Assembly (NCBI GenBank): GCA_019114585.1
Contig: DXFE01000033.1
Span: 1 to 40,105, forward strand
Origin: Gemmiger_A avium
GTDB lineage: Bacteria > Bacillota > Clostridia > Oscillospirales > Ruminococcaceae
DNA length: 40,105 nucleotides
Direction of reading: 5' to 3'
The translations under genes and the position numbers were made by a program. This document shows, piece after piece, positions 7,262-14,138 of this stretch; positions within the stretch are counted from its first letter, which is position 1, and the number at the start of each line of letters is the position of its first letter. The notes beneath the pieces were generated by a model that worked only from the letters and a program-made list of their open reading frames with translations, searched no databases and had not been told where the DNA came from.

Positions 7262-7981
7262 ATGGAACAGTTCAGACGATTCATGCGGGCCAAGGGCTTT
7301 TATCTGGCGCTGGCCGCCTGCGTACTGGCGGCGGCGGTATCCAGCGCCTGGGCCATCCGGTCCATCACCCAAAATCTGATCGGCGGCGAGGAGTCCGCCC
7401 CCAAGGAGGAGCCGCAATGGGAACTTCCCGAAACACCTGTGCAGAACCCCGCGAAGGATGTGCCGGTAGAGCCGACCGCGCCGCCCGCCTCCTCGTCGGC
7501 CTCGTCTGGGTCGGTTTCGGCCTCCGGGTCGCAGCCGCCGCAATCCACGCCTGCCGCGCCCACCGAGCCGCCCGCTTCGCCGGCGCCTGCCTTCGTGCCG
7601 CCGGTGTCTGGGCAGACCTTGGCGGGTTTCAGCGGTGACGAGCTGGTATACAGCGAAACGCTGGGCGACTGGCGCACCCACAACGGCATCGACCTGGCCG
7701 CCGACGCAGGCGACGAGGTGCGCTGTGCCCGGGCGGGCACAGTGAGCGCCGTGTATGAGGACGGCCTGTGGGGCCGGGTGGTGGAGGTGACCGCCGACGG
7801 TGTGACCTTCCGGTACACCGGCCTGGATGAGGTGGCAGTGTCCGCCCAGCAGACCGTAGCCATGGGCGACACCCTGGGCACCGTGGGCGAATGCGTGGCC
7901 GAGGCCGCCCTGGACAGCCACCTGCACCTGGAGGTGCTGAAGGACGGCGCCTGGGTAGACCCGGCGGGCTATCTGAAATAA
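7262..7981 (+). CDS. spoIIQ: SpoIIQ-like M23 (LytM) membrane protein
   Basis: A 239-residue protein with a basic N-terminus and one membrane helix (about 12-32). A Pro/Ser/Ala-rich linker spans about 45-118, and a LytM/M23 domain about 125-239. All four zinc-ligand positions are present: His140 and Asp144 (HNGID), His220 and His222 (HLH). This matches clostridial SpoIIQ, which keeps its ligands, unlike the Bacillus protein. SpoIIQ spans the septum in sporulating cells and partners SpoIIIAH around the forespore. The ATG at 7262 follows GGAG by about 10 nt and begins the family-like MEQFRRFMRAKG. A forespore-type promoter lies upstream. An ordinary cell-wall M23 hydrolase is the alternative. 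Confidence 0.8.
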   Translation: MEQFRRFMRAKGFYLALAACVLAAAVSSAWAIRSITQNLIGGEESAPKEEPQWELPETPVQNPAKDVPVEPTAPPASSSASSGSVSASGSQPPQSTPAAPTEPPASPAPAFVPPVSGQTLAGFSGDELVYSETLGDWRTHNGIDLAADAGDEVRCARAGTVSAVYEDGLWGRVVEVTADGVTFRYTGLDEVAVSAQQTVAMGDTLGTVGECVAEAALDSHLHLEVLKDGAWVDPAGYLK

Positions 7982-7996
7982 AGCGGATATAACCGG

Positions 7997-8036
7997 AAAG
8001 GCCGGTGCGTAAACCAAGTACGCACCGGCCTTTTTT
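7997..8036. terminator. Bidirectional terminator
   Basis: A 12-bp stem (8000-8011 with 8019-8030) flanked by AAA and TTTTTT. It serves the SpoIIQ-like gene and the leftward tcdA transcript. Confidence 0.93.
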
Positions 8037-8051
8037 ATTTGTGTGTGCGGA

Positions 8052-8762
8052 TTACGCCTTTGCGATGGCGCGCACCACCGCGCCCGCCAGGATCAGCCCG
8101 GCCGCGCCGGGCACAAAACTCACGCTGCCCACCACGGCGCGGCGGCCGGGGGCCGGGTCCGCGTCCGACGGACGGGGGGTGAGGGCGGGTTCCTCGCTGT
8201 ACACCACCGGGATGTCCGCCAGGCCCCGGGCGCGGCATTCCCGCCGCATCACCCGGGCCAGCGGGCAGCCGCTGGTCTTGGACAGCATGCCCAGCCGCAG
8301 CATCTCGGGATGCAGCCGGTTGCCGGTGCCCATGCAGCTGATCACCGGCACCCCGGCGGCCTGCGCCCGGGTGATGATCTCCAGCTTGGCGGTAACGGTA
8401 TCCACCGCGTCCACTACATAGTCCGCCCCGTCAAAGGGCAGGCTGTCGGCGTTTTCCGGCAAGTAGAACATCTCCACCGGCTGCACCCGGCAGTCCGGGT
8501 TGATGGCCCGCACCCGCGCGGCCGCAGCCTGCGCCTTGGGCTGGCCCAGGTTGCTGCGCAGCGCCAGAATCTGCCGGTTCAGGTTGCTTTCTGCCACCGT
8601 GTCCGCGTCCACCAGGGTCAGCTGCCCTACCCCGGCGCGGGCCAGGGCTTCGGCCACATGGCCGCCCACCCCGCCCAGGCCAAACAGAATCACATGGGCC
8701 GCCCGCAGCCGGGCCACCCCCTCTTCGCCCAGCAGCAGGGCGGTACGTTCCTCCATCGGCAT
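8052..8762 (-). CDS. tcdA: tRNA threonylcarbamoyladenosine dehydratase
   Basis: A 236-residue ThiF/E1-like enzyme. TcdA uses ATP to cyclise the threonylcarbamoyl group of t6A37 in tRNA to ct6A. It has the nucleotide-binding FGLGGVGGHVAEALARAG (GxGxxG at 28-33), VDADTV with Asp52, and the E1 arginine-finger region NLNRQ at 60-64. Lys77 and DAVDTV, with Asp121, are also present. SKTSGCPLARVMRR at 161-173 is typical of TcdA rather than ThiF or MoeB, and there is no zinc-binding Cys quartet. The start overlaps no gene but lies 1 nt from the stop of the epimerase gene, so the two are co-transcribed. Confidence 0.9.
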   Translation of the reverse strand: MPMEERTALLLGEEGVARLRAAHVILFGLGGVGGHVAEALARAGVGQLTLVDADTVAESNLNRQILALRSNLGQPKAQAAAARVRAINPDCRVQPVEMFYLPENADSLPFDGADYVVDAVDTVTAKLEIITRAQAAGVPVISCMGTGNRLHPEMLRLGMLSKTSGCPLARVMRRECRARGLADIPVVYSEEPALTPRPSDADPAPGRRAVVGSVSFVPGAAGLILAGAVVRAIAKA

Positions 8763-8763
8763 A

Positions 8764-9645
8764 TCAGCGGCGGAAGGTCATGGCCAGATCGGTGGAGAAG
8801 CTCTCGCCCGGGGCCAGGCGGGCCGCCGGGGTCTTGTCGTTCCACTCGCCGGTGGCGTCCACCCGGTCAGGCAGGCTGTGCCAGGGCTCCACGCACAGGA
8901 AATGCAGCGGACGGGTGGGCATGCTCCACAGCAGCACATAGGGGTAGCCTTCGATGTTGAAGGAGATGCCGCGGCCGGTGTCCTTCTCCACCAGATCCAG
9001 CGTGCGGCTGGTCAGCTGGCTCAGGCAGATGGAGTCGGCGTCAAACATATCATCCCGCAGCGGGATTACGTCCTGATTCTCCACCAGCGGGCCGTTGTCG
9101 CCGTTTACCAGGCCGCCGGGCTGGGTGTTGACCACCACCGGGGTCTGGGGGCCGTCAAACCGCACCTCGTAATCGGCGGTGGTATGCGCTTCGTCAAAGG
9201 GCAGCATAAATCCCGGATGATAGCCGATGCCAAACTGCATGGGCCGCTCGTCCCGGTTGTCCACCTCCAGGGTGTGGTGCAGGGTGTTGCCCTCCAGCCG
9301 GAAGATGGTGCGCAGCACAAAATTGTAGGGGAAGAACTTGCGGGTCTCCTCCGACGCAGCCAGCTCAAAGGTCAGGGAATCAGCGGTCTGGGCCACCAGG
9401 GTGTGCTCCAGATCCCGGGCAAAGCCGTGCTGGGGCGCGGGGTACTCGGCCCCCTCGATCCGCACCTTGCCGTCCTTGATCTTGCCCGCATAGGGGAACA
9501 GCACCGGCGCGCGGCGGGGCCAGACGGCCTTATCACCGTTCCACAGCAGCGGCGCACCGTCGGGCTTGTGCTCCAGCGCGTACATCTCCGCCCCCAGGCT
9601 GTTGACCGACAGCTTGAGGTTCTCGTTTTCCAGCGTATAGATCAT
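8764..9645 (-). CDS. Aldose 1-epimerase family protein (LacX-like)
   Basis: A 293-residue galactose-mutarotase-like beta-sandwich protein. It begins with ENENLKLSVNSLGAEMYALE, typical of the LacX subgroup. Central motifs include LFPYAGKIKDG, PQHGFARD with the substrate His, and IGYHPGF with the second catalytic-type His. The late segment LWSMPTRPLHFLCVEPWHS is also conserved. Members interconvert sugar anomers; the physiological sugar is unknown. AAGAAGG precedes the ATG. It is the first gene of a two-gene unit with tcdA, with a strong promoter upstream. Confidence 0.88.
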   Translation of the reverse strand: MIYTLENENLKLSVNSLGAEMYALEHKPDGAPLLWNGDKAVWPRRAPVLFPYAGKIKDGKVRIEGAEYPAPQHGFARDLEHTLVAQTADSLTFELAASEETRKFFPYNFVLRTIFRLEGNTLHHTLEVDNRDERPMQFGIGYHPGFMLPFDEAHTTADYEVRFDGPQTPVVVNTQPGGLVNGDNGPLVENQDVIPLRDDMFDADSICLSQLTSRTLDLVEKDTGRGISFNIEGYPYVLLWSMPTRPLHFLCVEPWHSLPDRVDATGEWNDKTPAARLAPGESFSTDLAMTFRR

Positions 9646-9707
9646 GGGAAACTACCTTCTTTCTTTTCGGGCGGCGCGGGCCGCCGTGATAGCGTATCTC
9701 TGGATTC

Positions 9708-9736
9708 AGTATACCCTAAAACACAGCTGTTGCCAA
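9708..9736 (-). promoter_or_regulatory. Promoter of the epimerase-tcdA unit
   Basis: On the minus strand TTGGCA (9731-9736) and TATACT (9708-9713) are separated by 17 bases. Confidence 0.8.
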
Positions 9737-9970
9737 GGCCGCGGACAGCGGCGGAACGCAAACGTTTTGCTTGCCCAAACGCCCCCGCATGGCCCTGAAC
9801 CGTCCGCCGGGGGAAATCCCCCCCGCGGACAGGCCCGTTTCCCTGGTATCACCGGGCCGCGTACCGGAATACAGTGGGGCAGGCGGACCGGACGGCCCGC
9901 CCGCTATCCCGGGGCGGCGTACCGCACAACAGCCGCGCGCCGCCCTTTTTCAGGAAAGGAGCGTTTGACC
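9737..9970 (+). other. Intergenic region before the SpoIID-domain gene
   Basis: No gene is supported here. It holds a GC-rich hairpin at 9802-9830 (GTCCGC and GGGGG arms, loop AAAT) without a T-run, and the AAAGGAG ribosome site. No convincing housekeeping promoter for the rightward gene was seen, so a sporulation sigma factor may read it, which is inference. Confidence 0.4.
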
Positions 9971-12598
9971 ATGAGCAACGGAAAGCTGCAGGTACGCAGC
10001 GCGTCGGCGCGGCTGTCGGCCGGGCTGCCCGGCGTGCAGATCAGCCTGCGCAGCGAGGACCCCCGCTACCCGGGCGTGTACGCCTTTGCCACCGGCGAGG
10101 ACGGCAACGCCGAGCCCCTGACCCTGCCCGCGCCGGATAAGGGCTATTCCCTCCAGCCGGACAGCACGGTGCAGCCCTATTCCACCTGGACCCTGCAGGC
10201 CGAAAAGGAGGGCTACGCCCCCCTGACCCTGGCGGGGGTGCAGGTGTTTGAGGGCCAGACCACCCTGGCCCAGCTGCAGATGACCCCGCTGGACACAGTG
10301 CGCACCGCCAGCGAACAGGCCATCACGGTGGATATTCCGCCCCATCCCCTGTTTGTGGGCGGCGGCGGAAGCGGCCCCGCCCCGGTGGAGTACTCCCCCT
10401 TTGTGCTGGATCAGGTGGTGATTCCCCAGAAGATCACGGTGCACCTGGGCCGCCCCGCCGCCAGCGCCCAGAACGTAACGGTGTCTTTCCAGGAGTACAT
10501 CGCCAATGTGGCCTCCAGCGAGGTATACCCCACCTGGCCGGAACAGGCGCTGCGGGCGAACATCCACGCCCAGATCAGCCTGGCGCTGAACCGGGTATAC
10601 ACCGAGTGGTATCCCAGCAAGGGGTACAGCTTCAACATCACCAACTCCACCAGCTACGACCAGTATTACGTACACGGGCGCACGGTGTTTGACGTGATGG
10701 AGCGGCTTACCGCCGACATCTTCAACACCTATGTGCGGAAAACGGGCACCCGGAACCCCTACTACACCGAATACTGCGACGGCAAGCAGGTCAGCTGCAA
10801 GGGCATGAAGCAGTGGGGCACGGTGGACCGGGCCAACGAGGGAATGAACGCCCTGGCCATCCTGCGGTACTACTACGGCAACGACATCGAGATCATCCGC
10901 ACCAACAACATCGCCAGCATTCCCCAGAGCTACCCGGGCAGCCCGCTGCGGCGGGGGGATTCCGGCGCGGCGGTGCGCACCATCCAGCGGCAGCTGAGCC
11001 GCATTGTGCAGGACTACCCCGGCATGGGCAAGATCACGGTGGACGGGGTGTTCGGCGCGGACACCGAAGCGGTGGTGAAGGCATTCCAGAAGCAGTTCAG
11101 CCTGACCGCCGACGGGGTGGTGGGCCGGGCCACCTGGTACAAGATCAGCTACATCTACGTGAGCGTCAAGGACCTGGCGGAACTGACCAGCGAGGGCGAG
11201 ACCATCGAGGGTGAGGTGAACGGCGGCGCCTGGGGCGGCACCGTGCTGCGGGAGGGCAACACCGGCGCATCGGTGCAGCAGGTGCAGTTCTGGCTGAACA
11301 CCCTGGCCCAGTTCGACTCGTCCCTGCCCAGCCTGACGGTGGACGGCAAGTACGGCCCGGCCACCACGGCGGCGGTGAAGGCGTTCCAGTCGGCCAACGG
11401 CCTGCTGGCCGACGGCGTGGTGGGCGAAAAGACCTGGAACAAGCTGTTTGCCGCCTACAGCCAGGTGGAGGACGACATGAACGCCGGCGGGCCGGGCCGG
11501 TATCCGGGCACGCCGCTGCGCCGGGGCGACCGGGGCAGCAACGTGCAGCTGGTGCAGTTCTATATGCGGATCGCGGCCACAAACTACTCGGCGCTGACCA
11601 GCCCCTCGGTGGACGGCATCTTCGGCGCGGGCACCGAGACAGCGGTGAAGAAGTTCCAGAGCTATTTTGGCCTGACCGCCGACGGTGTGGTGGGCGAGCG
11701 CACCTGGAACAAGCTGTACGAGGTGTACACCGACGTGGCCAACAAGCTGCTGAGCCCCAACCTGCGGCCGGGGGATTTCCCCGGGACGCTGCGGCAGGGT
11801 TCCAGCGGCCAGGCGGTGCGGGAGCTGCAGTACTACCTGTTCATCCTGTCGGCCTACTACGCGGCCATCCCCGCCATTGCCATTGACGGGGAGTTCGGCC
11901 CGGCCACCACGGCCGCGGTAAAGGCGTTCCAGCAGCTGATGGGGCTGACGGTGGACGGCATTGTGGGGCAGTCCACCTGGAACAAGCTGTATGCCCAGTT
12001 CACCCAGCTGCGCACCAGCGGCCCGGTGGTAACGGCGGATCTGCTCAGCTGGCCGGGGCAGCTGTTCCAGGTGGGCAGCCAGGGGCAGTATGTGTCCTAC
12101 ATCACCTTTCTGCTGGCCTACGCGGCCTATTTCTACCCGCAGGTACAGAGCCCGGGCATCACCGACGTATACACCGAGGCGGTGGCAAACGGTATCCGCA
12201 GCTTCCAGACCCTGTTCGGGCTGGAGGTGGACGGCATCACCGGGCCCCAGACCTGGAACGCGCTGACGGTGGTATTCCTGAGCCTGATGGCCCGGGAGCC
12301 CATCAACCCCACGGCCCTGCCCACCCCGCGGCCGGACCAGACGCTGGACTACGGGTCCACCGGCCCGGCGGTGCTGCAGCTGCAGGTGTGGCTGAACCAG
12401 CTGGCCCGGGAGTACCAGTCGGCGCTGTTCCTGGCGGAGGATGGGGTCTACGGCCCGGCCACCCGGGCGGCGGTGCTGGCGTTCCAGCAGGCGGCGGGCC
12501 TGCCGGAAACCGGCTTTGTGGACGCGGTAACCTGGCTGGCGATCCGCCAGCAGGCCAATCTGGACAACGAGGAGGGAGCAGCATGGCAAGAATCCTGA
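9971..12598 (+). CDS. SpoIID-domain protein with six peptidoglycan-binding repeats
   Basis: An 875-residue protein. Residues 5-110 look like a carboxypeptidase-regulatory/beta-sandwich fold (GVQISLRSED...TLQAEKEGYAP). Residues 165-312 match the SpoIID/LytB core, with EYIANVASSEVYPTWPEQAL carrying the conserved Glu near 184, and a later YCDGKQVSCKGM loop. SpoIID is a lytic transglycosylase active on denuded glycan during engulfment. Six PG_binding_1 repeats follow at about 324-392, 424-493, 514-583, 605-673, 697-764 and 790-858, each with a DGxxG...AVxxFQ...DGxVGxxTW core. Repeats 5 and 6 are divergent. There is no signal peptide. The start follows AAAGGAG by 9 nt. It overlaps the M15 gene by 16 nt. 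Confidence 0.87.
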   Translation: MSNGKLQVRSASARLSAGLPGVQISLRSEDPRYPGVYAFATGEDGNAEPLTLPAPDKGYSLQPDSTVQPYSTWTLQAEKEGYAPLTLAGVQVFEGQTTLAQLQMTPLDTVRTASEQAITVDIPPHPLFVGGGGSGPAPVEYSPFVLDQVVIPQKITVHLGRPAASAQNVTVSFQEYIANVASSEVYPTWPEQALRANIHAQISLALNRVYTEWYPSKGYSFNITNSTSYDQYYVHGRTVFDVMERLTADIFNTYVRKTGTRNPYYTEYCDGKQVSCKGMKQWGTVDRANEGMNALAILRYYYGNDIEIIRTNNIASIPQSYPGSPLRRGDSGAAVRTIQRQLSRIVQDYPGMGKITVDGVFGADTEAVVKAFQKQFSLTADGVVGRATWYKISYIYVSVKDLAELTSEGETIEGEVNGGAWGGTVLREGNTGASVQQVQFWLNTLAQFDSSLPSLTVDGKYGPATTAAVKAFQSANGLLADGVVGEKTWNKLFAAYSQVEDDMNAGGPGRYPGTPLRRGDRGSNVQLVQFYMRIAATNYSALTSPSVDGIFGAGTETAVKKFQSYFGLTADGVVGERTWNKLYEVYTDVANKLLSPNLRPGDFPGTLRQGSSGQAVRELQYYLFILSAYYAAIPAIAIDGEFGPATTAAVKAFQQLMGLTVDGIVGQSTWNKLYAQFTQLRTSGPVVTADLLSWPGQLFQVGSQGQYVSYITFLLAYAAYFYPQVQSPGITDVYTEAVANGIRSFQTLFGLEVDGITGPQTWNALTVVFLSLMAREPINPTALPTPRPDQTLDYGSTGPAVLQLQVWLNQLAREYQSALFLAEDGVYGPATRAAVLAFQQAAGLPETGFVDAVTWLAIRQQANLDNEEGAAWQES

Positions 12599-13269
12599 TC
12601 TATGATCCGTACACCAACCAGATCTCCACCTACAACCGGAACGAGAGCGACCCGATGCCCTATTCCTACAACACCACCCTGCGGGTGCGGGAGTTCCGGG
12701 GCAGCAGCAACAGCCCCACCCTGTGGACCACCACCGCGGCCATGGAGGCCTGGAACCTGACCCGGCGGCGGTACGGCGGGCCGATCCATGTGGGATACGC
12801 CTTCAAGCGCATCTGGGAGGGCGGCCACGGCACCAAGAGCCAGCACTACGCGGGGGTGGCGTTCGACGTGGGGCAGGGCCAGGGCAGCAGCGCCCGCAAC
12901 GCCATCTGGAACGCGGCCAAAAACACCGGCGCCTGGGGCTATGTGGAGCCCCAGAGCATGACCCCCACCTGGGTACATTTTGACCGGCGGCTGGGCACGC
13001 CGGCCTGTTCCGGCACCACCTCCGGCTATCCCACCCTGCGGCGGGGCGCGGTGGGGGTGTACACCCTGGTGATGCAGGACGCGCTGAACGCCCTGGGCTA
13101 TTCCACCCGCACCCTGGACGGCAAGTTCGGCGCCAACACCGAGAGCGCCCTCAAGGCGTTCCAGCGGTCGGTGAGCCTGACCGCCGACGGCGTGTGCGGC
13201 TGCAACACCTGGAACCGCCTGACCAACGCCGCTTTGGGCATCGGCCGCACCGGCACGGTGATCAACTGA
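12583..13269 (+). CDS. M15-type D,D-/L,D-carboxypeptidase with peptidoglycan-binding domain
   Basis: A 228-residue protein. Residues 65-135 hold an M15 zinc peptidase core: SQHYAGVAFD fits SxHxxGxAxD with ligands His88 and Asp95, and TWVHFD supplies His132. Residues 150-213 form one PG_binding_1 domain of the same type as the repeats of the upstream gene. Such enzymes trim peptidoglycan stem peptides. No signal peptide is seen, as in the upstream protein, so both may act after mother-cell lysis, inside the spore-forming mother cell, or by an unrecognised export route. The ATG follows GAGGAGGG and lies inside the end of the preceding gene, so translation is coupled. Confidence 0.88.
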   Translation: MARILIYDPYTNQISTYNRNESDPMPYSYNTTLRVREFRGSSNSPTLWTTTAAMEAWNLTRRRYGGPIHVGYAFKRIWEGGHGTKSQHYAGVAFDVGQGQGSSARNAIWNAAKNTGAWGYVEPQSMTPTWVHFDRRLGTPACSGTTSGYPTLRRGAVGVYTLVMQDALNALGYSTRTLDGKFGANTESALKAFQRSVSLTADGVCGCNTWNRLTNAALGIGRTGTVIN

Positions 13270-13308
13270 AATAAGGCCGGAATACTCCGGCCTTGGAAAA
13301 AAGCGAAA

Positions 13309-13357
13309 AAGGCCCGCGCAAAACCGAACGGTCCGCGCGGGCCTTGCCCTTTTCTTT
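13309..13357 (+). terminator. Terminator after the cell-wall pair
   Basis: An 11-bp stem (13309-13319 with 13335-13345) is followed by a CCCTTTTCTTTT stretch. A smaller hairpin (13273-13280 with 13287-13294) precedes it. Two further hairpins at 13363-13382 and near 13394-13414 lie between it and the leftward gene. Confidence 0.7.
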
Positions 13358-13431
13358 TCCCTCGGGACGAGAATTCGTCCCGCTGTATGGGGGCCGGGGG
13401 ACTGGTCCCCCGGATTGGCCCTGCCGAACCT

Positions 13432-14061
13432 TTACCCCCGCAGCTTCTGCAGCAGACGGCTGAGCAGCCAGAGGACCACCGCCACCGGCAGCGCCATGAA
13501 AAACGCCTGAACAAGCCCGCCCCACAGATTGGCGCCAAAACTTTTATCCGGATACGCCTGCATCTGCCGCAGCAGGTTGGCAATTCCAAAAACTGCCGCC
13601 AGCATCACCCAGGGTACGCGCCGTGTAGAAAACACCGTTTTCAGGGCGTACAGCGCCCCCAGCAGGCAGACCCACACCTGCCAGAACAGGCGCAGCATCA
13701 GGAACAGGCCATCCTCGGACAGGCAGTCCATTGCCTTGGTCAGCGAGCTTTTCCAGACATCCACGCTGCCGAAAAGCACCGCGATCACCGCCACGACCGC
13801 AAACACCAGGACCACGATCCCGGCCGTACCGGCGGCCAGTGCCTTTTCCCAGGGGCTCATCTCATGGCGTTTCAGCGAAAAATCCAGCGGAACGGAGGGC
13901 CGGGAGGGCTGCGCGGGCTGGGAATCGGCGTTGCGCCGCTGGGCGGACTCCTTCGTTTCGGTCAGGTATCCATTGGCCGGATTTCCGTAATACATATTCC
14001 CGTCCGCGCCCCGGTAGTAGCCGGTGCCGTCGGACCCTGTGCGTGTGGGGCGATACTGCAT
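13432..14061 (-). CDS. Hypothetical membrane protein
   Basis: A 209-residue protein I do not recognise. The N-terminal 60 residues are polar and rich in Gly, Tyr and Asn (YYRGADGNMYYGNPANGY). Four hydrophobic segments follow at about 75-100, 115-135, 140-160 and 180-200, and the end is basic. The ATG at 14061 is preferred to an in-frame TTG at 14067 because AAAGGA is 9 nt from it. It has its own promoter and stands alone between the cell-wall pair and the GTPase gene. Confidence 0.7.
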   Translation of the reverse strand: MQYRPTRTGSDGTGYYRGADGNMYYGNPANGYLTETKESAQRRNADSQPAQPSRPSVPLDFSLKRHEMSPWEKALAAGTAGIVVLVFAVVAVIAVLFGSVDVWKSSLTKAMDCLSEDGLFLMLRLFWQVWVCLLGALYALKTVFSTRRVPWVMLAAVFGIANLLRQMQAYPDKSFGANLWGGLVQAFFMALPVAVVLWLLSRLLQKLRG

Positions 14062-14102
14062 ACCCAAACTTCCTTTCCCGCGCGGGTGCGCTATTTTACT
14101 TC

Positions 14103-14131
14103 AGTATAGCACAGTGTATTACCCGGCGCAA
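14103..14131 (-). promoter_or_regulatory. Promoter of the membrane-protein gene
   Basis: On the minus strand TTGCGC (14126-14131) and TATACT (14103-14108) are 17 bases apart. It lies in the short gap after the GTPase gene, where no clear terminator is seen. Confidence 0.65.
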
Positions 14132-14138
14132 TTGGCCC

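Noticed and set aside
10930..12545. DNA tandem repeat or CRISPR-like array
   Set aside because: The periodicity is at protein level (PG_binding_1 modules). DNA units are diverged, about 270-300 bp apart and fully coding.
9950..12589. A long minus-strand open frame opposite the SpoIID-domain gene
   Set aside because: A shadow frame; its repeats merely mirror the peptidoglycan-binding repeats on the plus strand.
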